DNA from: Dactylosporangium sp040605635
GTDB lineage: Bacteria; Actinomycetota; Actinomycetes; Mycobacteriales; Micromonosporaceae
Length of the DNA: 64,000 nt
Assembly (NCBI RefSeq): GCF_040605635.1
Contig: NZ_JBEXDG010000053.1
Coordinates: forward strand, 1 to 64,000
Direction of reading: 5' to 3'
Under the pieces are notes generated by a model. That model searched no databases and was not told where the DNA came from. It was given only the letters and a program-made list of their open reading frames with translations. Positions within the stretch are counted from its first letter, which is position 1. The number at the start of each line of letters is the position of its first letter. A program made the translations under genes and the position numbers. This document shows, one piece after another, positions 23,050 through 30,689 of this stretch.

Positions 23050-23817
23050 TCAGCCGACGTACGCCGGCTGCCGGGCCGGGACCGCGATGCCGGTGAGGAC
23101 CAGGCCGCGGTCGACGAGCCAGCGGCCGCCGAACCCGGCGACCTCGACCCCGCCGACGACCGGGCCAGGCACCAGCAGCCACGCGTGGAACGTCTCACGC
23201 TGGGGCGAGATCGTCACCGTTGCCTCGGTGAAGTCCAGCCAGCGGCCGGTCAGCGGGTACCACGCCTTGAACACCGACTCCTTGATGCTGAACAGCAGCC
23301 GGTCCCAGTGGACGCCGGGCCGCTGCCCTTCCAGCTGCCGCAGGTGCCGGCGCTCCTCGACGAGGGTGATGCTGGACAGGACGCCGTCGGGCAGCGGCTC
23401 GTGCGGCTCGGCGTCGATACCGATGGTGGTGAGCTGCTCGGCCCGGGCGACGGCCGCGGCCCGGTAGCCGGCGCAGTGGGTGATGGTGCCGACGATGCCC
23501 GCCGGCCACAGCGGCTCGCGGCGCGGCCCGGACGGGATCGCGACCGGGCCGACGCCGAGCCGGCCGAGCGCCTCGCGGGCGCACCGCCGGGCCGTCATGA
23601 ACTCCGCGCGGCGCTTCGCGACCGCGTTGCCGAGCGCCGCGAGCTCCTGCGGGAACAGCGGCGCCGGCACGGTGTCGTCGAACGCCTCGACAACGGCCGT
23701 GCCCTCCGGCAGGAGCCGGCCGAGCAACGTCACAGCACCCTCGGCCGTCGCGACGGTCATGGTGTCGGTGCTTCCGGTCCGTACACTTCCACGCATTTGC
23801 GCCGGCGTCACAGTCAT
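23050..23817 (-). CDS. Sfp/EntD-type 4'-phosphopantetheinyl transferase
   Basis: About 255 aa. Signature motifs are TITHCAGYRAAAVA, the Mg-binding IGIDAEPHEPLP and LLFSIKESVFKAWYPL. The enzyme converts apo carrier domains to the holo form and could serve all ACP/PCP domains of this cluster. The start chosen is the ATG overlapping the ferredoxin stop (ATGA), with GGAAG 7 nt upstream. A second in-frame ATG at 23760 lies in a duplicated copy of the same sequence and is a viable alternative, giving 236 aa. It is the last gene of the operon PaaK-like ligase, mqnE, ferredoxin, PPTase. Confidence 0.9.
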   Translation of the reverse strand: MTVTPAQMRGSVRTGSTDTMTVATAEGAVTLLGRLLPEGTAVVEAFDDTVPAPLFPQELAALGNAVAKRRAEFMTARRCAREALGRLGVGPVAIPSGPRREPLWPAGIVGTITHCAGYRAAAVARAEQLTTIGIDAEPHEPLPDGVLSSITLVEERRHLRQLEGQRPGVHWDRLLFSIKESVFKAWYPLTGRWLDFTEATVTISPQRETFHAWLLVPGPVVGGVEVAGFGGRWLVDRGLVLTGIAVPARQPAYVG

Positions 23818-23840
23818 GCCGGCGCTTCCGGTCCGTACAC
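23756..23840. repeat. Imperfect direct repeat across the ferredoxin/PPTase junction
   Basis: The 17-bp core GCTTCCGGTCCGTACAC occurs at 23770-23786 and 23824-23840, 54 bp apart, and each copy continues into similar flanks that end at GTCAT. Each copy therefore carries a GGAAG-like ribosome site and an ATGAC start. It looks like a short tandem duplication of the gene junction. Confidence 0.75.
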
Positions 23841-24116
23841 CTCGACGCCGTCGTGCTGGCGGCGCACGTGGATGCAGTCGCCGGGGCACTCTTTCGCCGA
23901 GTCGATGACGTCCTGGGCGGCCACGAGGGGCACCAGCACGGCCGTGCCGGGCGAGTGCCGCAGCTCCCCGTCGTCACCCTTGACGTAGGCGAGCCCGTCG
24001 ACGTCGAGCTCGAAGACGTCCGGCGCGTACTGCGCGCAGATCCCGTCGCCGGTGCACAGCCCCTGGTCGATCCAGACCTCGAGCTGGTCCTCCTGCGGTG
24101 TCGTCGCCGCGGTCAT
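23814..24116 (-). CDS. Ferredoxin (3Fe-4S/4Fe-4S type)
   Basis: A 100-aa acidic protein. The cluster ligands are in CTGDGICAQYAP (Cys at about 21 and 27) and ECPGDCIHV (two Cys, about 77 and 81). The C-x5-C...C-P pattern is that of actinomycete [3Fe-4S] ferredoxins that serve P450s, with an insertion between the halves and an extra Cys in CPGDC. The start has an AGGTGA site. It lies 57 bp after mqnE and overlaps the PPTase gene, so it may supply electrons to the radical SAM enzyme MqnE or to an oxygenase encoded outside the window. Confidence 0.8.
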   Translation of the reverse strand: MTAATTPQEDQLEVWIDQGLCTGDGICAQYAPDVFELDVDGLAYVKGDDGELRHSPGTAVLVPLVAAQDVIDSAKECPGDCIHVRRQHDGVEVYGPEAPA

Positions 24117-24173
24117 CCGCGTTCACCTGCCTCGTCTCGTGGTTCGGTGGCTCTTTCGGTGACTGTCACGGGG

Positions 24174-25340
24174 TCAGACCCGCATCGGCTGGGGCGTCTC
24201 GCGGCGGGCCAGGTCGGGACCCTCGAACTCGCGGATGATCTCGTAGCGGGTGTTGCGCTCGACCGGCCGGAACCCGGCGTTGCGGATCAGGTCGAGGAGG
24301 CTCTCGCGGGTCATCTTGTCCGGGGTGCCGAACTCGTCCGCGTCGTGGGTGATCTTGTACTCGACGACCGAGCCGTCGATGTCGTCGGCGCCGTGGTTGA
24401 GCGCCAGCTCCGCGGTCTGCAGGCCGTGCATCACCCAGAACACCTTGACGTGCGGGACGTTGTCGAACATCAGCCGGGACACCGCGAACGTCTTGAGCGC
24501 CTCGGCGCCGGTCGCCATCGTGGTGCGGGCCATCAGCTTGTTGCGGATCTTGCCGTCCCGCGAGTCGTGGAAGTCGTGCTGGTAGCGCAGCGGGATGAAC
24601 ACGTGGAAGCCGCCGGTCTCGTCCTGCAGCTCGCGCAGCCGCATGACGTGGTCGACGCGGTGCTTCGGCTCCTCGATGTGCCCGTACAGCATCGTGCACG
24701 GGGTCTTGAGGCCCTTGCTGTGCGCGAGGCGGTGGATGCGCGACCAGTCCTCCCAGTGGGTGGCGTGGTCGACGATGTGCTGGCGGATCTCCCAGTCGAA
24801 GATCTCCGCGCCGCCGCCGGTGAGCGACTCCAGGCCGGCGTCGATGAGCTCGTCGAGGACCTCCTCGGCCGACAGCCCGGAGATGCGCTCGAACCAGTGG
24901 ATCTCCGTCGCGGTGAAGGCCTTGACCGCCACGGTGGGCGGCAGGGCCTCCTTCAGCGCCCGGATCGAGCGCGGGTAGTAGCGCCACGGCAGCGTGGGGT
25001 GCAGGCCGTTGACGATGTGCAGCTCGGTGAGCTGCTCGGACTCCATCGCCTTGGCGAGCCGGACCGCGTCCTCGATCCGCATCGTGTAGGCGTCCTTCTC
25101 CCCCGGCTTGCGCTGGAAGGAGCAGTACGCGCACGACGCCGTGCACACGTTCGTCATGTTCAGGTGCCGGTTGACGTTGAAATGGACCACGTCACCGTTC
25201 TTCTTGGTGCGCACGTGGTGCGCCAGCCCGCCCAGCCACGCGAGGTCGTCGCACGCGTACAGCGCGATGCCGTCCTCGCGGCTGAGCCGCTCACCGGCGA
25301 AGACCTTCGCCTCCAGTTCCCGCTTCAGACCTGTGTCCAC
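24174..25340 (-). CDS. mqnE: Aminofutalosine synthase (radical SAM)
   Basis: A 388-aa protein from a GTG with GAGGAG 6 nt upstream. The radical SAM cluster motif is CTASCAYC in NVCTASCAYCSFQRKPGEKD; other conserved parts are NRHLNMTN, TELHIVNGLHPTLPWRYYP, SLTGGGAEIFDWEIRQHIVD and TPCTMLYGHIEEPKHRVDH. The sequence is close to my recollection of Streptomyces MqnE. It joins 3-[(1-carboxyvinyl)oxy]benzoate to the 5'-deoxyadenosyl radical to form aminofutalosine, an early menaquinone step. It sits 44 bp after the PaaK-like ligase gene and before the ferredoxin, all on one strand. Confidence 0.9.
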   Translation of the reverse strand: MDTGLKRELEAKVFAGERLSREDGIALYACDDLAWLGGLAHHVRTKKNGDVVHFNVNRHLNMTNVCTASCAYCSFQRKPGEKDAYTMRIEDAVRLAKAMESEQLTELHIVNGLHPTLPWRYYPRSIRALKEALPPTVAVKAFTATEIHWFERISGLSAEEVLDELIDAGLESLTGGGAEIFDWEIRQHIVDHATHWEDWSRIHRLAHSKGLKTPCTMLYGHIEEPKHRVDHVMRLRELQDETGGFHVFIPLRYQHDFHDSRDGKIRNKLMARTTMATGAEALKTFAVSRLMFDNVPHVKVFWVMHGLQTAELALNHGADDIDGSVVEYKITHDADEFGTPDKMTRESLLDLIRNAGFRPVERNTRYEIIREFEGPDLARRETPQPMRV

Positions 25341-25384
25341 CAACGACTCCTCATCGACTCTTTTGTGGGGCTTGCGGGCGAGGC

Positions 25385-26464
25385 TCAGTAGAGCCCTTCG
25401 GGCGCGGCGGAGGTGATCTGCAGCGGCCGTACATTGGCGACCGCGTCGCACGGCCAGTCGTCCCCGGCCCGGTGCCGGACGGCCTGGTCGCGCTCCATGA
25501 TGTTGGGCAGGAACAGGTCGTCGTGCAGGACGGTGAGCCGCACCCGGCCGGTCTCGCCGTAGCCGACCGTGCGCCGCGGGTCCTCCTTGTCGACGACGGC
25601 CATCGTGACCTGCGGGTAGTTGGGCAGGTACGGCAGGACCGCGCCGTCGCGCTCGACCGGCAGGCCCATCGCGCAGCCGAACGTGTTGCCGTACGTCATG
25701 CCGATCAGCCCGCCCTGCAGCGCCTCGGCGATCTCGGTGTACATCGCCGGGGTCAGCTGGGTGCCGCCGAGGCCGACGCCTGAAAGGCCGGCGACGAGCT
25801 CTGGCCGGCGGGAGATGAGCGCCTGCAGGATCGCCGGCGTCGTCTCCAGATAGTGCACCCGGCCGGTCTCCAGCACGTCGGTCATCTGCTCGATGGTGTG
25901 CTCGACGTACATGTTCATCTCGACCAGCCGGCTGTCGCGGATCAGCGTCTTGATCCAGCGCGGGTCGAGGTCCATCGTGTAGACGGTCGAGTCGTAGAGC
26001 TCGGCGATCTGGTTCGCGCCGCGGCCGACGATGTGCGGCCCGCTCGGGCACGCGTAGAGCCAGGTGCGGCCCGGCTCGAAGCCGGTGAGCCGCAGCCCCT
26101 GCAGCCGCCACGCGGTGTGGTGCTCGGCCATCGACGGGGTGTGGAAGATGCGGCACGGCTTGCCGGTGGTGCCGCCGGACTCCCAGATCCGCCCGGCGAG
26201 CGGCCGCGGCACATCCGACGGCACCAGCTGCACGGGGTCGAGCTCACGCAGCGTCGCGAGGGAGAACGGCCCGAACTGGGCGAGGTCGTCGTAGCGGGTG
26301 ATGTCGAACGGGTCGAACCCGAGGTGCGGCCGGCGGGCCAGCCAGTACGGGCTGCCGGTCGCCGGGTCGAAGTGCCGGCGGACCACCCGCACGGTCCACT
26401 CGTCCAGGTCGGTGGCCAGCCATGCGTCGGTGAGCGCCGCGGCGGGTTCCATGACGGTCGTCAT
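25385..26464 (-). CDS. PaaK-like adenylate-forming enzyme
   Basis: A 359-aa protein with AAGGA 8 nt before the ATG. It belongs to the phenylacetate-CoA-ligase-like branch of the ANL superfamily: ESGGTTGKPCRIFHTPS (phosphate loop, about 93-109), TYGNTFGCAMGLP and YGETGRVRLTVL. It is shorter than PaaK (about 430 aa) and ends soon after the region that normally leads into the C-terminal lid. The lid lysine is not evident, so it may only adenylate, or act with a partner. Aryl acids are the usual substrates. First gene of an operon with mqnE, it could activate an aromatic acid from this pathway; that is inference. Confidence 0.75.
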   Translation of the reverse strand: MTTVMEPAAALTDAWLATDLDEWTVRVVRRHFDPATGSPYWLARRPHLGFDPFDITRYDDLAQFGPFSLATLRELDPVQLVPSDVPRPLAGRIWESGGTTGKPCRIFHTPSMAEHHTAWRLQGLRLTGFEPGRTWLYACPSGPHIVGRGANQIAELYDSTVYTMDLDPRWIKTLIRDSRLVEMNMYVEHTIEQMTDVLETGRVHYLETTPAILQALISRRPELVAGLSGVGLGGTQLTPAMYTEIAEALQGGLIGMTYGNTFGCAMGLPVERDGAVLPYLPNYPQVTMAVVDKEDPRRTVGYGETGRVRLTVLHDDLFLPNIMERDQAVRHRAGDDWPCDAVANVRPLQITSAAPEGLY

Positions 26465-26581
26465 CGATTCGTCCTTCGGGTGCCGGAAGCGATGAGCCCG
26501 GCTGGATGTGCCGGGCACGGAAGACAGGCAGCGGTCTGCGACCGACGCAGTTCTGCTGCTGGCATCGTGCCGTGGCGGAGA

Positions 26582-26597
26582 TTGGGGAAATCACCAC
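26582..26597. promoter_or_regulatory. PAS-LuxR (PimM-like) operator candidate
   Basis: TTGGGGAAATCACCAC lies in the 247-bp divergent region between the PaaK-like gene and mqnD, about 115 bp from each start. The inner 14 bases match the remembered PimM core TVGGGAWWTCCCBA at 13 positions, including the central AAAT. It is the best such match I found in the window. Confidence 0.5.
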
Positions 26598-26711
26598 ACT
26601 TGATCCGCATGCGAACCGACGCCATCACGAACCGGGACAAGCCGTGCCGTTCGGCCGTAAGATCCGGCAGCACGATCAATGTGTCTGCGCCCGGAGGGAA
26701 GGGGCCCGCTC

Positions 26712-27584
26712 ATGGACGACCGGCCGCTGTCGATCGCGTATTCGCCGTGCCCCAACGACACATTCGTCTTCCACGCGTGGACGCACGGGGTCCTGCCGGG
26801 CACGCCCGCGACGACCGTCACCCACGCCGACATCGACGTCACCAACCACCTGGCCGGCAGCGACCGCTTCGACGTCATGAAGATCTCCTACGCGGCGCTG
26901 CCCGGCTTCCTGGACCGCTTCGCGCTCGTGCCGTGCGGCGGTGCCCTCGGCCGGGGCTGCGGCCCGCTGCTGGTCGCCCGCGAGGACCGCACGCCGCAGC
27001 AGCTGCGCGCGTCGGTCGTCGCCGTGCCCAGCGAGCAGTCCACGGCCTACCTGCTGCTGCGGCTGTGGGCCGAGCGCGGCGTGCCGGGCGGCTTCGGCGG
27101 CATCGTGGTCATGCCGTTCCACGAGATCATGCCCGCGGTCCGCGACGGCAAGGTCGACGCCGGCCTGATCATCCACGAGGCCCGCTTCACCTATGGGTCC
27201 TACGGCCTGCGGGAGCTGGTCGACCTCGGCCGGTTCTGGGAGGAGGACACCGGCCTGCCGATCCCCCTCGGCGCGATCGTCGCCCGCCGCGACCTCGGCC
27301 CCGGGCGCATCGCCGCGGTCACCGACGCGGTCCGCGCGTCCGTGCGGCACGCGTGGGCGCACCCCGAGGCGTCGCAGGGCTACATCCGCGAGCACGCCCA
27401 GGAGATGGCGCCGGAGGTGACGGCGCAGCACATCGCCCTGTACGTCAACGGGTTCACCGAGGACCTCGGCGACGACGGGCTGGCCGCCGTCCGCGCGCTG
27501 CTGGACCGGGCGGCCGCGGCCGGACTGTGCCCCGCCGTGCCGCCCGGCTCGCTCGACGCGGTACAACCGTCACCCGTGCCGTAA
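26712..27584 (+). CDS. mqnD: 1,4-dihydroxy-6-naphthoate synthase
   Basis: A 290-aa protein of the MqnA/MqnD periplasmic-binding-protein-like fold. Motifs are IAYSPCPNDTFVFHAW at the N-terminus, FDVMKISYAALPGFLD, GCGPLLVARED, MPFHEIMPAVRDGKVDAGLIIHE (split here by position only) and RFTYGSYGL. It converts cyclic dehypoxanthine futalosine to 1,4-dihydroxy-6-naphthoate. The ATG at 26712 has AAGGGG 7 nt upstream; a start 33 bp earlier would add residues without homology. In Streptomyces mqnD and mqnB are neighbours as I recall; here they are 12 kb apart with starter-PKS genes between. Confidence 0.9.
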   Translation: MDDRPLSIAYSPCPNDTFVFHAWTHGVLPGTPATTVTHADIDVTNHLAGSDRFDVMKISYAALPGFLDRFALVPCGGALGRGCGPLLVAREDRTPQQLRASVVAVPSEQSTAYLLLRLWAERGVPGGFGGIVVMPFHEIMPAVRDGKVDAGLIIHEARFTYGSYGLRELVDLGRFWEEDTGLPIPLGAIVARRDLGPGRIAAVTDAVRASVRHAWAHPEASQGYIREHAQEMAPEVTAQHIALYVNGFTEDLGDDGLAAVRALLDRAAAAGLCPAVPPGSLDAVQPSPVP

Positions 27585-27633
27585 CGCAGTCCGTTCCACC
27601 CGACCCCGCCCGACCCCGGAGGTACACCCGCAC

Positions 27634-28014
27634 ATGAAGCCGTCCGCAGTGCGCCCGCTCGCCATCGCCGGCGCCGCCGTCCTCGCCCTGATCGTCTTCT
27701 TCATCGCCCGTTCAGTCGCCGGTGACCTGGTGGTCAAGTCCGGCAGCAGCAACCAGACGATCAGCGCCGTCGCGGTCGTCCTCACCGTCGTCGTCGCCGG
27801 CCTCCTCGGCTGGGGCCTGCTCGCCCTGCTGGAGAAGGTCACCGCGAAGGGCCGCACGATCTGGACCGTCATCGCGGTCGTCTTCCTGCTGCTGTCGCTG
27901 CTCGGGCCGCTCGGCGGCACGGACACCGGCACGAAGGTCTCGCTCGCGCTGCTGCACCTGCTGGTCGGTGCCGTGATCATCACGGGGTTCACCCGGGCAC
28001 CGCGGACCGGCTGA
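27634..28014 (+). CDS. Four-helix membrane protein (DUF6069-like)
   Basis: A 126-aa protein with four hydrophobic segments (about 8-28, 42-65, 75-92, 100-120). Size and topology match the actinomycete DUF6069 family, of unknown function. A GGAGG site lies 12 bp before the ATG. It is 49 bp downstream of mqnD and may be co-transcribed with it. Confidence 0.7.
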   Translation: MKPSAVRPLAIAGAAVLALIVFFIARSVAGDLVVKSGSSNQTISAVAVVLTVVVAGLLGWGLLALLEKVTAKGRTIWTVIAVVFLLLSLLGPLGGTDTGTKVSLALLHLLVGAVIITGFTRAPRTG

Positions 28015-28076
28015 CCGCGGCACCGCCGGGCACGACCGCAGGGACACCGCACTGACCGTACGGATGGGACACCGTC

Positions 28077-30689
28077 ATGACACCGCAGCCCGCCGAACCG
28101 GACCGCAGCACCGGCACCCTGCCGGCGCGCGACGGCCGGCCGGTGCTACCGGATGTCGAGGCCGTCGCCGTCGTCGTGGTCGCCGGCGCGTACGGCACGG
28201 GCAAGACCACCCTGCTGCGCGCGCCGGCCCCGGCGGGCGTGACGGTGCTGTCCGCGACCTGCACGGAGGCCGACGCCGCGGTGGACTTCGCCGCGGCGCG
28301 GCAACTGCTGCCGGCGCAGCCGCGCTCCGGGACCCAGGTCGTCCCCGCCGACGGCGGCCACCGCACCGTGCTCGACCTGTACCGGCGGGCACTCGGCCTG
28401 CTCCAGTTCGGCCCGGTGCGGCTCGTCGTCGACGACGCCCACTGGTGCGACGGGGCGACCCTGCGCTGGCTGCACTACCTGCTGCGGCGCTGCACCAGCC
28501 GGCCGCTGCAGGTGGTCCTCGCCGTCGAACCCCGTGAGCACCCGGCGCTCAACACTCTCTTCGCCGACATCCTCGCCGGCCCGCGGCAGCTGATCCTCGA
28601 CCTCGACGCTCCCGAGCACGCCGGCGCCGAGCCGCGCACCGACCGGCTGCGCCGCTTCCTGAGCCGCCAGCCGAACCTGCTGAGGGTCGCCGTCGCCGCC
28701 GCCGTCCTCCAGCAGGCCGACGCCGAGCTCGTCGGCGCGCTCGCCGGGCTGCCGCCGCAGCTGACCGTCGCCCGCCTGGCCACACTGCGCAACACCGGGG
28801 TCGTCACCGGCGACGCGGACCGGCCGGTGCCGCCCGCCGTCGCCGCGGGGCTGTTCGGCCTGATCGCCGCCGACGAGCTGCAGCGCCTGCGCCGCAAGGC
28901 CGCGCTCATGCTCAACGACGCCGACGCGCCCGTGCGGCGCATCGCCGACGTGCTGCTGGAGCTCGACGACCTCGACGAACCCTGGATGCTGGAGCGGCTG
29001 CGCGACGCGGCCACCGTCGCCTACCGGCACGACGCGCCCGCCGCGGTCCGCATCCGGACCCGGCTGCTGGCCGCGCAGCCGCACTCGCCGGAGGCCGCCG
29101 TCGACGTGGCCGTCGCGCTGCTCAACGTCGACCCGTCGGCGGCGCTCGTGCACGCCCGGCAGGCGCTGCCGCGCACCGGCGACGCCCGCACGAAGGCACG
29201 GGCCGTGGTCTGCCTCGGTCTCGCCGCGCTCGTCACCGGGCGGGAGCCGACCGCGCCGTACCTGCTGCACGACGCCATGGAGACGCTGCGCCGCGCCGCC
29301 GGGAACACCCCGACGCTGCGGGACCGCCTCCAGCTCGCGACCGTCGACTCGACGCTCGCCGCCAACGCCGCCATCGGCGGCGCCACCTACCACACCGTGC
29401 GGTCGCGCATCGGTGACGCACCGGCGAGTGTCGCCGGAGCGTCGTCCACCCACCGGATGCTCGCCGTGCACGCGCTCACCACCGCCTACGAGGGGCTCGA
29501 CGTCGAGCGGGCCACCCGCTACGCCCGGCTGGTGCTGGACCGTCCCGTGACCGGCGACAGCTGGGCACCCCTGATGGCGACCCGGGTGCTGCTGATGGCC
29601 GACGACACCGCCGGTGCGCTCGCCGCGGCGAGCCGGCTGGCTGGGCACCACCGCGACCGCGGCGAGCCGTGCGCCGAGGCGGTCGCCCGGGCGACGTGGG
29701 CACACGTGCTGCTCGAGGTCGGCGAGCTCGAGGCCGCCTGGGCGGAGGCGACGACGGCGCTGCGCCTGGCCGGGGACAGCGAGTGGGGCGCCGCGACCTG
29801 GTCGGCGCAGACGAGCATCTCGATCGTCAACAGCGCCCAGGCCCGGGTCCTCGCCGCAGAGGCGGGGATGGAGGCGATCCAGGAACGCGGGTCCGACATG
29901 CCGCTGTGGGAGCAGGTGCAGGCCGTCGGCGCGACGGCGCTCGCCGCCTACTGGGGCCAGGACCACGACCGGGCGCTGCAGCGGCTCCGCGTCTGCGGGA
30001 AGGTCATCGAAGAGGCAGGAGTGTGCAGCCCGGCGTTCAGCAGCTGGTGGCTCGACGAGATCATCCTGCTGTCGCAGCGCGGCCACCAGCGGGAGGCGCA
30101 CCTGCGGCTCGAGCAGGCGGAGGAGCAGTGCGACCGGTGGCGGACGCCGCGGACGGCGGGCATGGCGCTGCTGGCCCGGGCCGCGCTCACCGAGCAGGGG
30201 GCCAAGGTCGAGCTGCTGCTCGGTGCCCTGGCCGAGCTCGAACGCTCACCGGCGCCGATCCACCAGGTGAAGGCGCAGCTGATGCTCGGCCGGACCCTGA
30301 CCGTCCTGGGCGACCGCACCGCCGCGCGCCGGCACCTGCGCGACGGCATGGTGCTGTCCAACCGGCTCGGCTACATGGTGCTGGCGGCGCACTGCCGCAA
30401 CGTCCTGAGCTCCGCCGGCGGGCGCACCGGCACCGAGCTCGCCGCCTGTGGCGAGCTGTCCAGCAGCGAACGGGCCGTCGCGCGGCTGGCGGCCGGCGGC
30501 GCGACCAACCGGCAGATCTCCGAGGAGCTGTTCGTCTCCATGCGGACCGTCGAGTTCCACCTCACCAACGTCTACCGGAGGCTCGGCATCCGGCGCAGGG
30601 ACGCCCTCGCCGGCATCGTCGAGCCGATGCCGCTGACCCGCCGGGCCACCGCCCCGCTCGCGGAGCCGGCCGACGGGGGTGTCTCGTGA
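28077..30689 (+). CDS. LuxR-family ATPase regulator (LAL type), first of three
   Basis: An 870-aa protein. The N-terminal ATPase has Walker A GAYGTGKT (37-44) and Walker B LVVDDAHW (116-123). A long TPR-like helical middle follows. The C-terminal LuxR helix-turn-helix is LSSSERAVARLAAGGATNRQ through MRTVEFHLTNVYRRLGIRRR (about 800-850). LAL regulators usually activate secondary-metabolite genes. The Walker A lysine and Walker B aspartates are intact. The stop overlaps the next regulator's GTG by 4 nt. Confidence 0.9.
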   Translation: MTPQPAEPDRSTGTLPARDGRPVLPDVEAVAVVVVAGAYGTGKTTLLRAPAPAGVTVLSATCTEADAAVDFAAARQLLPAQPRSGTQVVPADGGHRTVLDLYRRALGLLQFGPVRLVVDDAHWCDGATLRWLHYLLRRCTSRPLQVVLAVEPREHPALNTLFADILAGPRQLILDLDAPEHAGAEPRTDRLRRFLSRQPNLLRVAVAAAVLQQADAELVGALAGLPPQLTVARLATLRNTGVVTGDADRPVPPAVAAGLFGLIAADELQRLRRKAALMLNDADAPVRRIADVLLELDDLDEPWMLERLRDAATVAYRHDAPAAVRIRTRLLAAQPHSPEAAVDVAVALLNVDPSAALVHARQALPRTGDARTKARAVVCLGLAALVTGREPTAPYLLHDAMETLRRAAGNTPTLRDRLQLATVDSTLAANAAIGGATYHTVRSRIGDAPASVAGASSTHRMLAVHALTTAYEGLDVERATRYARLVLDRPVTGDSWAPLMATRVLLMADDTAGALAAASRLAGHHRDRGEPCAEAVARATWAHVLLEVGELEAAWAEATTALRLAGDSEWGAATWSAQTSISIVNSAQARVLAAEAGMEAIQERGSDMPLWEQVQAVGATALAAYWGQDHDRALQRLRVCGKVIEEAGVCSPAFSSWWLDEIILLSQRGHQREAHLRLEQAEEQCDRWRTPRTAGMALLARAALTEQGAKVELLLGALAELERSPAPIHQVKAQLMLGRTLTVLGDRTAARRHLRDGMVLSNRLGYMVLAAHCRNVLSSAGGRTGTELAACGELSSSERAVARLAAGGATNRQISEELFVSMRTVEFHLTNVYRRLGIRRRDALAGIVEPMPLTRRATAPLAEPADGGVS

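Noticed and set aside
24174..26156. Upstream extension of the mqnE frame to 660 codons
   Set aside because: The extension reads the PaaK-like gene in the wrong frame. A GTG with a strong ribosome site at 25340 matches the MqnE N-terminus.
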